Assembly (NCBI RefSeq): GCF_051014445.1
Contig: NC_135146.1
Coordinates: forward strand, 3,782,001 to 3,846,000
Reading direction: 5' to 3'
Origin: Colletes latitarsis
Taxonomy: Eukaryota; Arthropoda; Insecta; Hymenoptera; Colletidae
DNA length: 64,000 nucleotides
Shown here: piece after piece, positions 1-11,096 of the stretch
Layout of the letters: every line of letters starts with the position of its first letter
How positions within the stretch are numbered: the stretch's first letter is position 1
Position numbers and translations under genes: made by a program
Notes under the pieces: model-generated
What the model was told of the DNA's origin: nothing
The model's input: the letters and a program-made list of their open reading frames with translations, nothing else
Database searches by the model: none

Positions 1-1390
1 TAATGTGAACCCACACTGTATCAGTGTGCTAAACCTGGATACAATCTATATTTTAGAGGATAACACTGGTTAGGTCAGTGTCAGGTTTGCTATTTGCCAT
101 CAACTGGCTCATAGTTTCGCATTTTTGGCATACTTGTTGGCCAGATCATGGGCGTTTTCTGGTTTGTATCACGTAGTTATGAGGTGCCACACAGATACAG
201 TGAGTTAATCCAGGATTCGATCTATATATTAGAGGGTAACACCGGTTAGGCTTGAGTTAGGTCTGTTATTTGCCATCAACTGGCTCATACAATCGCATTT
301 TTCGCATACTTGTTGGCCAGATCCTGGGCGTTCTCAGGGGTGGATCAGGTAGTAGTGTGGTACCGCACTGAAACAGTGAAGTAATCCTGGATTCGATCTA
401 TATATTAGAGGGTAACATCGGTTAGGTGTGGGTTAGGTCTGGTATTTGCCATCATCTGGCTCATACTTTCGCATTTTTCACATACTTGTTGGCCAGATCC
501 TGGGCGTTATCTGGTTTGGATCACGTAGTAGTGTGGTACCACACTGCCACATGGGTTAATCCTGGATTCAATGTATATTTTAAAGGATAACACCGGTTAA
601 GTCAGGGTTAGGTCTGGTATTTGCCATCATCCGGCTCATACTTTCGCATATTTCGCATACTTGTTGGCCAGATCCTGGGCGTTTTCTGGTTTGGATCACG
701 TTGTAATGTGGCACCACACTGAAACAGTGAGTTAAACCTGACTTCAATCTATATTTTGCAGGATAACACCGGATAGGTCAGGGTTAGGTCTGGTATTTGC
801 CGTCATCTGACTCATGCTTTCGCATTTTTCGCATACTTGTTGGCCAGATCCTGGGCGTTTTCTGGTTTGCGTCACGTAGTAATATGGTTCCACACTGCAA
901 CAGTGAGTTAGTCTTGGATTCAATCTATATTTTAGAGGTTAACACCGGTTAGGACAGGGTTAGGTCTGGTATTTGCCATCATCTGGCTCATACTTTCGCA
1001 TTTTTCGCATACTTGTTGGCCAGATCCTGGGCGTTTTCTGAGTTGGATCACGTAGTAATGTGGTACCACACTGACACAGTGGGTTAAACCAGGATTCAAT
1101 CTATATTTTAGAGGATATTACCGGTTAGGTCAGGGTTAGGTCTGGTATTTTCCATCATCTGGCTCAACACTATCGCATTTTTCGCATACGTTTTGGCCAG
1201 ATCCTGGGCGTTTTCAGGATTGGATCACGTAGTAGTGTGATGCCACACAGAAACAGTGGATTAATCCTGGATTCGATCTATATATTAGAGGGTAACACCG
1301 GCTAGGTTTGGGTTAGGTCTGGTATTTGCCATCATCTCGCTCATACTTTCACATTTTTCGCATAATTGTTGGCCAGATCCTGGGCGTTCT

Positions 1391-3420
1391 CTGGTTTAGA
1401 TCTCGTTGTAATGTGGTACCACACTGAAACAGTGAGCTAATCCTGGATTCGATCTAGATATTAGAGGGTAACACCGGCTAGGTTTGGGTTAGGTCTGGTA
1501 TTTGCCATCATCTGGCTCTTACTTTCTCATTTTTCGCATACTTGTTGGCCTGATCCAGTGCGTTTTCTGGATTGGATCAGATAGTAGTGTGGTACCGCAC
1601 TGATACAGTGAAGTAATCCTGGATTCGATCTAGATATTAGAGGGTAACACCGGCTAGGTTTGGTTAGGTCTGGTATTTGCCATCATCCGGCTCATACTTT
1701 CTCATTTTTCGCATACTTGTTGGCCTGATCCAGTGCGTTTTCTGGGTTGGATCAGATAGTAGTGTGGTACCGCACTGAAACAGTGAAGTAATCCTGAATT
1801 CGATCTAGATATTAGAGGGTAACACCGGCTAGGTTTGGGTTAGGTCTGGTATTTGCCATCATCTGGCTCATACTTTCGCATTTTTCGCATACTTGTTGGC
1901 CAGATCCAGGGCGTTTTCTGGTTTGCGTCACGTAGTAATATGGTTCCACACTGCAACAGTGAGTTAGTCTTGGATTCAATCTATATTTTAGAGGATAACA
2001 CTGGTTAGGTCAGGGTTAGGTCTGGGATTCGCCATCATCTGGCTCATACTTTCGCCTTTTTCACTTACTTGTTGGCCCGATCCTGGGCGTTTTCTGGGTT
2101 GGATCGCGAAGAAGTGTGATGCCACACTGAAACAGTGAATTAATCCTGGATTCGATCTGTATATTAGAGGGTAACATCGGTTAGGTTTGGGTTAGGTCTG
2201 GTATTTGCCATCATCTGGCTCATACTTTCGCATTCTTCGCATACTTGTTGGCCAGATCCTGGGCGTTCTCTGGTTTAGATCTCGTTGTAATGTGGTACCA
2301 CACTGAAACAGTGAGCTAATCCTGGATTCGATCTAGATATTAGAGGGTAACACCGGCTAGGTTTGGGTTAGGTCTGGTATTTGCCATCATCTGGCTCTTA
2401 CTTTCTCATTTTTCGCATACTTGTTGGCCTGATCCAGTGCGTTTTCTGGATTGGATCAGATAGTAGTGTGGTACCGCACTGATACAGTGAAGTAATCCTG
2501 GATTCGATCTAGATATTAGAGGGTAACACCGGCTAGGTTTGGTTAGGTCTGGTATTTGCCATCATCCGGCTCATACTTTCTCATTTTTCGCATACTTGTT
2601 GGCCTGATCCAGTGCGTTTTCTGGGTTGGATCAGATAGTAGTGTGGTACCGCACTGAAACAGTGAAGTAATCCTGGATTCGATCTAGATATTAGAGGGTA
2701 ACACCGGCTAGGTTTGGGTTAGGTCTGGTATTTGCCATCATCTGGCTCATACTTTCGCATTTTTCGCATACTTGTTGGCCAGATCCAGGGCGTTTTCTGG
2801 TTTGCGTCACGTAGTAATATGGTTCCACACTGCAACAGTGAGTTAGTCTTGGATTCAATCTATATTTTAGAGGATAACACTGGTTAGGTCAGGGTTAGGT
2901 CTGGGATTCGCCATCATCTGGCTCATACTTTCGCCTTTTTCACTTACTTGTTGGCCCGATCCTGGGCGTTTTCTGGGTTGGATCGCGAAGAAGTGTGATG
3001 CCACACTGAAACAGTGAATTAATCCTGGATTCGATCTGTATATTAGAGGGTAACATCGGTTAGGTTTGGGTTAGGTCTGGTATTTGCCATCACCTGGCTC
3101 ATACTTTCGCATTCTTCGCATACTTGTTGGCCAGATCCTGGGCGTTCTCTGGTTTAGATCTCGTTGTAATGTGGTACCACACTGAAACAGTGAGCTAATC
3201 CTGGATTCGATCTAGATATTAGAGGGTAACACCGGCTAGGTTTGGGTTAGGTCTGGTATTTGCCATCATCTGGCTCATACTTTCTCATTTTTCGCATACT
3301 TGTTGGCCTGATCCAGTGCGTTTTCTGGATTGGATCAGATAGTAGTGTGGTACCGCACTGAAACAGTGAAGTAATCCTGGATTCGATCTAGATATTAGAG
3401 GGTAACACCGGCTAGGTTTG
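1391..3420 (+). repeat. 5-monomer higher-order repeat, 879-bp unit, 2.3 copies
   Basis: The marker CTGGTTTAGATCTCGTTG occurs at 1391, 2270 and 3149, a spacing of 879 bp (five monomers less one base). The units share further diagnostic variants: GGCCTGATCCAGTGCGTTTT, GATCTAGATATTAGAGGG, and a monomer with TTTGCGTCACGTAGTAATAT (1918 and 2797). The third copy is partial and diverges after about 3420. Two nearly identical full units side by side indicate recent local amplification by unequal exchange. Confidence 0.88.
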
Positions 3421-3734
3421 GGTTAGGTCTGGTATTTGCCATCATCTGGCTCATACTTTCGCATTTTTCGTATACTTGTTGGCCAGATCCAGGGCGTTTT
3501 CTGGGTTGGACCAGATAGTAGTGTGGTACCGCACTGAAAGAGTGAAGTAATCCTGGATTCGATCTATATATTAGACGGTAACACCGGTTAGGTTTGGGTT
3601 AGGTCTGGTATTTGCCATCATCTGCCTCATACTTTCGCATTTTTCGCATACTTGTTGGCCAGATCCTGGGCGTTTACTGGTTTGGATCACATTGTAATGT
3701 GGTATCACACTGAAACAGTGAGTTAGTCTTGGAT

Positions 3735-4510
3735 TCAGTCTATATTTTAGAGGTTAACACCGGTTAGGTCAGGGTTAGGTCTGGTATTTGCCATCATCTG
3801 GCTCATACTTTCGCATTTTTCGCATACTTGTTGGCCACATCCTGGGCGCTTTCTGGGTTGGATCACGTAGTAATGTCGTACCATACTGACACAGTGGGTT
3901 AAACCAGGATTGTTGGCCAGATCCTGGGCGTTTACTGGTTTGGATCACATTGTAATGTGGTGTCACACTGAAACAGTGAGTTAGTCTTGGATTCAATCTA
4001 TATTTTAGAGGTTAACACCGGTTAGGTCAGGGTTAGGTCTGGTATTTGCCATCATCTGGCTCATACTTTCGCATTTTTCACATACTTGTTGGCCACATCC
4101 TGGGCGTTTTCTGTGTTGGATCACGTAGTAATGTGGTACCACACTGACACAGTGGGTTAAACCAGGATTGTTGGCCAGATCCTGGGCGTTTACTGGTTTG
4201 GATCACATTGTAATGTGGTATCACACTGAAACAGTGAGTTAGTCTTGGATTCAATCTATATTTTAGAGGGTAACAGCGGTTAGGTTTGGGTTAGGTCTGG
4301 TATTTGCCATCATCTGGCTCATACTTTCGCATTTTTCGCATACTTGTTGGCCACATCCTGGGAGTTTTCTGGGTTGGATCACGTAGTAATGTGGTACCAC
4401 ACTGACACAGTGGGTTAAACCAGGATTGTTGGCCAGATCCTGGACGTTTACTGGTTTGGATCACATTGTAATGTGGTATCACACTGAAACAGTGAGTTAG
4501 TCTTGGATTC
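3735..4510 (+). repeat. 258-bp composite repeat (full monomer + 82-bp truncated monomer), 3 copies
   Basis: The junction word AAACCAGGATTGTTGGCC appears at 3901, 4159 and 4417, exactly 258 bp apart. In each case a monomer is cut after CAGGATT and rejoined at GTTGGCC, removing about 94 bp. The truncated piece then alternates with a full 176-bp monomer. One deletion event followed by amplification explains this better than three independent deletions. Confidence 0.88.
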
Positions 4511-7500
4511 AATCTATATTTTAGAAGATAACACAGGCTAGGTCAGGGTTAGGTCTGGTATTTGCCATGATCTGGCTCATAGTTACGCACTTTTCGCATA
4601 CTTGTTGGCCATATCCGGGGCGTTTTCTGGTTTGGATCACGTAGTAATGTGGTACCAAACTGCCACATGAGTTAAACCTGGATTCAATCTATATTTTAGA
4701 GGATAACACAGGCTAGGTCAGGGTTAGGTCTGGTATTTGCCATCATCTGGCTCATAGTTACGCATTTTTCGCATACTTGTTGGCCAGATCCTGGGCGTTT
4801 TTTGGTTGGGATCACGTAGTAATGTGGCACCACACTCAAACAGTGAGTTAATCCTGGAATCAATCTATATTTTAGAGGGTAACACCGGTTATGTTTGTGT
4901 TAGTTCAGGTATTTGCAATCATCTGGCTCATACTTTCGCATTTTTCGCATACTTGTTGGCCAGATCCAGGGCGTTTTCTGGTTTGGATCACGTAGTAATG
5001 TGGTACTACACTGAAACAGTGAGTTAAACCTGGATTCGGTCTATATTTTGGAGGATAAGGACGGTTAGGTCTGGGTTAGGTCTGATCTTTGCCATCATCT
5101 GGCTCATACTTTCGCTTTTTTCGCATACTTGTTGGCCAGATCCTGGGCGTTTCCTGGTTTGGATCTCGTAGTAATGTGGTACCACACTGGTACGATGAGT
5201 CTAACGTGGATTCGATCAAATTTTAATGGATATCACCGGTTAGGGCTGGGTTAGGGCTGGTATTTGCCATCATCTAGCTCATACTATCGTATTTTGCGCA
5301 TACTTGTTGGCCAGATCCTGGGAGTTTTCTGGTTTGGATCACGTAGTAATGTGGTACCACACTGTAACAGTGTGTTAATCCTGGTTTCGATCAATATTTT
5401 AGGGGATAACACCGTTTAGGTCTGGATTAGGTCTGGTATTTGCCATCATCTAGCTCATACTTTCGCATTTTTCGCATACTTGTTGCCCAGATCCTGGGCG
5501 TTTTCTGGTTTGGATCACGGTGTAATGTGGTACCACACGGAAACAGTGCACTAGACCTGGATTTCATGTATATTTTAGAAGGTAACTCCGGTTAGGTTAG
5601 TGTTAGTTCAGGTATTTGTAATCATCTGGCTCATACTTTCGCATTTTTCGCATACTTGGTGGCCAGATCCTGGGCGTTTTCTGGTTTGCATCACGTTGTA
5701 ATGTGGTACCACACGGAAACAGTGCATAAAACCTAGATTCGATCTATATTTGGGAAGGTAACTCCAGTTAGGTTTGTGGTAGGGCTGGTATTTGCCATCA
5801 TCTAGCTCATACTTTCGCATTTTTCGCATTCTTGATGGCCAGATCCTGGGCGTTTTCTGGTTTGCATCACGTTGTAATGTGGTACCACACGGAAACAGTG
5901 CATAAAACCTAGATTCGATCTATATTTGGGAAGGTAACTCCAGTTAGGTTTGTGGTAGGTCTGGTATTTACAATCATCTGGCTCATACTTTCGCATTGTT
6001 CGCATACGTGATGGCCAGATCCTGGGCGTTTTCTTGTTTGGATCTCGTAGTAGTGTGGTACCACACTGTAACAGTGTGTTAATCCTGGATTCGATCAATA
6101 TTTTGGAGGATAACGCCTGTTAGTTCTGGTAATTGCCATCATCTAGCTCATACTATCGTATTTTTCGCATACTGGTTGGCCAGATCCTGGGAGTTTTCTG
6201 GTTTGGATCACGTAGTAATGTGGTACCACACTGTAACAGTGTGTTAATCCTGGATTCGATCAATATTTTAGGGGATAACACCGTTTAGGTCTGGGTTAGG
6301 TCTGGTCTTTGCCATCATCTAGCTCATACTTTCGCATTTTTCGCATGCTTGTTGGCCAGATCCTGGGCGTTTTCTGGTTTCAATCGCGTTGTAATGTGGC
6401 ACCACACGGAAACACTGCATTAAACCTTGATTCGAGCTGTATTTTAGAAGATAACTCCGGTTAGGTTTGTGTTAGGTCTGGTATTTGCAATCATCGGGCT
6501 CATACTTTCGCATTTTTCGCATACTTGTTGGCCAAATCCAGGACTCTTTCTGGTTCGGATCACGTAGTAGTTTGGTACCACACAGAAACAGTGCATTAAA
6601 CCTGGATTCGATCTATATTTTAGAACGTAACTCCGGTTAGGTTTGTGTTAGGTCTGGTATTTGCAATCACCTGGACCATACCTCCGCAATTTTCGCATAC
6701 ATGTTGGCCAGATCCATGGCCTTTCCTGGTTCGGATCACGTAGTAATGTGGCACCACACAGAAGAAGTGAGTTAAACCTGGATTCGATCAATATTTTAGA
6801 GGATCACACCGGTTAAGTCTGGGTTAGGTCTGGGATTTACCCTCGTCTCGCACATACTTTCGCGTTTTTCGCATACTTGTTGGCCAGATCCTGGGCGTTT
6901 TCTGGTTTGGATCACGTTGTAATGTGGTAACACACTGCAACAGTGTGTTAAACCTGGATTCAATCTATATTTAAGAGGGTAACACCGTTTAGGTAAGGGT
7001 TTGCTCCGGTATTTGGCATCATCCGGCTCATACTTTCGCATTTTTCGCTTACTAGTTGGCCAGATCCTGGGCGTTTTCTGGATTGGATCACGCAGTAGTG
7101 TGGTGCCACACTGAAACAGTGAGTTAAACCTGGATTCGAACTATATTTTGGAGGATTACACCGTTTAGGTTTGGGTATGGTCTGGTATGTGCCATCATCT
7201 GGCTCATACTTTCGCTTCTTTCGCATACTTGTTGGCCAGATACTAGGGTTTTTCTGTGTTGGAACACGTAGTAGTGTGGTACCACACTGAAATAATGAAT
7301 TAATCCTGGATTCAATCTATATTTTAGAGGATAACACAGGTTAGGATTGGGTTAGGTCTGGTATTTGCCATCATCTGGCTCATACTTTCGCATTCTTCGC
7401 ATACTTGTTGGCCAGATCCTGGGCGTTTTCTGGGTTGGATCACGTAGTAATGTGGTACCACACTGCAACAGTGAATTAATCCTGGATACGATCTATATTT

Positions 7501-9529
7501 TGGAGGATTACACCGGTTAGGTTTGGATTTGGTCTGGTATTTGCCATCATCTGGCTCATACTTTCGCAATTTTCACATACTTCTTGGCCAGATCCTGGGC
7601 GTTTTCTGGGTTGGATCACGTAGTAATGTGGTACCACACTGCAACAGTGAATTAATCCTGGATACGATCTATATTTTGGAGGATTACACCGGTTAGGTTT
7701 GGTTTTGGTCTGGTATTTGCCATCATCTGGCTCATACTTTCGCAATTTTCACATACTTCTTGGCCAGATGCTGGGCTTTTTCTGGCTTGGGTCACGTTGT
7801 AATGTGGTACCACACTGAAACAGTGAATTAAACCTGGATTCCATGTATATTTTAGAGGATAACACCGGCTAGGACAGGGTTAGGTCAGGTATTTGCCATC
7901 ATCTGGCTCATACCTACGCAAGTTTCACATACACGTTGGCCAGATCCTGGGCTTTTTCTGGCTGGGTTCTCGTTGTAATGTGGTACCACACTGAAACAGT
8001 GAGTTAAGCCTGGGTCCGATCAATATTTTAGAATATAACACCGGTTAGGTCTGGGTGAGGTCTGGGATTTGCCCTCATCTCGCACATACTGTCGCTTCTT
8101 TCGCATACTTGTTGGGCAGATCCTGGGCTTTTTCTGCTATGGAGCACGTTGTAATGTGGTGCCACACTGAAGCAGTGAGTTAAACCTGGATTCGATCAAT
8201 ATTTTAGAGGATAACACCGGTTAAGTCTGAGTTAGGTCAGGGATTTGCCCTCATCTCGCACATACTTTCGCTTCCTTCGAATACTTGCTGGCCAGATCCT
8301 GGGCATTTTCAGCTTTGGAGCAGGTTGTAATGTGGTACCACACTGAAACTGTGAATTAAACCTGGATTCAATCTATATTTTAGAGGATAACACAGGTTAG
8401 GATTGGGTTAGGTCTGGTATTTGCCATCATCTGGCTCATACTTTCGCATTCTTCGCATACTTGTTGGCCAGATCCGGGGCTCCTTCTGCTCCAGATTACG
8501 TAGTAATGTGGTGCCACACTGAAACAGTGAGTCAAACCTGGATTCGATCTATATTTTACAGGATAACACCGGTTAGGTCAGGGTTAGGTCTGGTATTTGC
8601 CCTCATCTCGCACATACTTTCGCTTCTTTCGCATACTTGTTGGCAAGATCCTGGGCTTTTTCTGCTTTGGAGCAGGTTGTAATGTGGTACCACACTGAAT
8701 CTGTGAATTAAACCTGGATTCGATCTATATTTTAGGGGATATCTCCGGTTAGGTCAGGGTTAGGTCTGGTATTTGCCATCATCTGGCTCATACTTTCTCA
8801 TTTTTCGCATACTTGATTGCAAGATGCTGGGCTTTTTCTGGCTTGGGTCACGTTGTAATGTGGTACCACACTGAAACAGTGAATTAAACCTGGATTCGAT
8901 GTATATTTTAGAGGATAACACCGGCTAGGACAGGGTTATGTCTGGGATTTGCCCTGATCTCGCACATACTTTCGCCTCTTTCGCATACTTGTTGGCCAGA
9001 TGCTGGGGTTTTTCTGTGTTGGATCACGCAGTAGTGTGGTACCACACTGAAATAGTGAATTAATCCTGGATTCAATCTATATTTTAGAGGATAACACCGG
9101 TTAGGTTTGGGTTAGGTCTGGTATTTGCCATCATCTGGCTCATAATTTCGCATTCTTCGCATACTTGTTGGCCAGATCCTGGGCGTTTTCTGGGTTGGAT
9201 CACGTAGTAATGTGGTGCCACACTCAAACAGTGAGTTAAACCTGTGTTCAATCAATATTTAAGAGGATAACACCGGTTAGGTCAGGGTTAGGTCTGGTAA
9301 TTGCCATTATCTGGCTCATACTTTCTCATTTTTCGCATACTTCTTGGCCAGATGCTGGGCTTTTTCATCTTTGGAGCACGTTGTAATGTGGTACCACACT
9401 GAAACAGTGAGTTGAATAGGATTCAATCTATATTTTGGAGGATAACACCGATTAGGTTTGAGTTAGGTCTTGTATTTGCCATCATCTGGCTCATACTTTC
9501 GCATTTTTCGCATACTAGTTTGTGAGATC

Positions 9530-10690
9530 CTGTGCGTATTCTGGGTTGGATCACGTAGTAGTGTGGTACCACACTGAAACAGTGAATTAATCCTGGATTC
9601 GATTTATATTTTAGAGGATAACACCGGTTAGGTTTGGTTAGGTCTGGTACTTGCCATCATCTGGCTCATACTTTCGCATTTTTCGCATACTTGATTGCAA
9701 GATCCTGTGCTTTTTCTGGTTTGGATCACGTAGTAATGTGGTACCGCACTGAAACTGTGAGTTAAGCCTGTGTTCGATCAATATTTTGGGGGATAATCCC
9801 GGTTAGGTCTGGGTTAGGTCCGGCATTTGCCATCAGCTGGCTCATACGTTCGCATTCTTCGCATACTTGTTGGCCAGAGGCTTTTTCTGGTTTGGATCAG
9901 GCAGTAATGTGGTACGACACCGGAATAGGCAATTATACCTGGGTACGGTCAATATTTTAGAGGATAACACCGGTTAGGTCTGGGTTAGGTCTGGTATTTG
10001 CCATGAGCTGGCTCATACTTTCGCATTTTTCGCATACTTGATTGCAAGATCCTGGGCTTTTTCTGGTTTGGAGCACGTTGTAATGTGGTGCCACACTGAA
10101 ACAGTGAGTTGAATAGGATTCAATCTATATTTTAGAGGATAACACCGGTTAGGTTTGAGTTAGGTCTGGTATTTGCCATGATCTGGCTCATACTTTCGCA
10201 TTTTTCTCATACCTTTTGGCAAGATCCTGGGTTTTTTCCTGGTTTTGATCACGTAGGAATGTGGTACCTGACCGAAACGGGCAACAAAAACTGGTTACGA
10301 TTAATACTTTAGAGGATAACACCGGTTAGGTCTGGGTTAGGTCTGGTATTTGCCATGAGCTGGCTCATACTTTCGCATTTTTCGCATACTTGATTGCAAG
10401 ATCCTGGGCGTATTCTGGGTTGGATCACGTAGTAGTGTGGTACCACACTGAAACAGTGAATTAATCCTGGATTCGATTTATATTTTAGAGGATAACACCG
10501 GTTAGGTTTGGTTAGGTCTGGTACTTGCCATCATCTGGCTCATACTTTCGCATTTTTCGCATACTTGATTGCAAGATCCTGTGCTTTTTCTGGTTTGGAT
10601 CACGTAGTAATGTGGTACCGCACTGAAACTGTGAGTTAAGCCTGTGTTCGATCAATATTTTGGGGGATAATCCCGGTTAGGTCTGGGTTA
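9530..10690 (+). repeat. 5-monomer duplication (874-bp offset) abutting the LINE insertion
   Basis: A stretch starting near 9530 recurs 874 bp downstream. TATTCTGGGTTGGATCACG is at 9537 and 10411, and GAAACTGTGAGTTAAGCCTG is at 9751 and 10625; the shared rare variant GGGGGATAATCCCGG follows in both. The second copy is interrupted by the LINE at 10691-10703. The insertion therefore lies inside an already duplicated unit. Confidence 0.8.
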
Positions 10691-10703
10691 GGTCTGGTAT
10701 TTG
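10691..10703 (+). repeat. Target-site duplication, left copy (13 bp)
   Basis: GGTCTGGTATTTG is the last satellite sequence before the LINE. The same 13 bases restart the satellite directly after the poly(A) at 17776. It belongs to the normal monomer word GGTTAGGTCTGGTATTTGCC. The perfect match marks an insertion by target-primed reverse transcription. Confidence 0.95.
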
Positions 10704-11096
10704 TTCCCTCACGGGCTGTGTCCGGGCAGGTGTCCGGCGCAGTACGGGGCGTAGCGACCCCGAGGTACCTGATGCTAATCACACCGTAAGCCTCCTGTTG
10801 GTCGTCGCAACGACCCATTCACAACTCTATTTTTGGTTTTGTGAATGGTACGTGACGGCAGGAGGGACGGGTGCCTTGGCTTAACCGCCTGGGCTGCGAG
10901 GATGGTAACTCTATAACTTACCCTCTAATCCTAAGTTTTGGTGCGCGGCGATGGGATGCATGGTTGGGAGAGTAGGCCCAATCCCTAGCGACCACCTCCG
11001 GGGGCACCTGCCGAACCCGCGGAGTATTAGGCTTCCCCAGGCAAGGCGGCTCTGCCTGGGGTGACATCCATTCCGACCACGCTCGTGGGAATAGTT
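10704..11096 (+). promoter_or_regulatory. LINE 5' leader with two adjacent hairpins and upstream ATGs
   Basis: This non-coding leader runs from the 5' junction to the ORF1 ATG. Two perfect inverted repeats sit side by side: GGTCGT/ACGACC at 10800-10805/10810-10815 (4-nt loop) and CATTCACAA/TTGTGAATG at 10816-10824/10839-10847 (14-nt loop). Upstream reading frames follow: ATG 10845 to TAA 10916 (23 codons plus stop) and ATG 10951 to TGA 11064 (37 codons plus stop). LINEs of this kind usually need an internal promoter near their 5' end, but I cannot point to a specific promoter motif. How ribosomes pass the upstream ATGs is open. Confidence 0.7.

Larger units (their letters stand above)
1..10690 (+). 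repeat. 176-bp satellite array, left block (~61 monomers)
   Basis: A tandem array with a period of 176 bp. The start of the GGATAA word falls at 585, 761, 937 (as GGTTAA) and 1113, each exactly 176 apart. A typical monomer holds, in order: GGTTAGGTCAGGGTTAGG; TCTGGTATTTGCCATCATC; TGGCTCATACTTTCGCAT; TTTTCGCATACTTGTTGGCC; AGATCCTGGGCGTTTTCTGG; TTTGGATCACGTAGTAATG; TGGTACCACACTG; AAACAGTGAGTTAAACC; TGGATTCGATCTATATTTTA; GAGGATAACACC. All monomers inspected are in the same orientation. Most carry a KpnI-type GGTACC in a palindrome. Short open frames here drift in phase because 176 is not divisible by 3, so I call no genes. The block ends inside a monomer at the junction with the LINE. Confidence 0.97.

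Noticed and set aside
3775..10818. Many open frames of 60-140 codons, mostly minus strand, with shared peptides such as PGSGQQVCEKCESMSQMM
   Set aside because: They are the same chance frame read from successive satellite monomers; the phase shifts by two bases per 176-bp unit and the frames start and stop with monomer mutations. No independent coding evidence.
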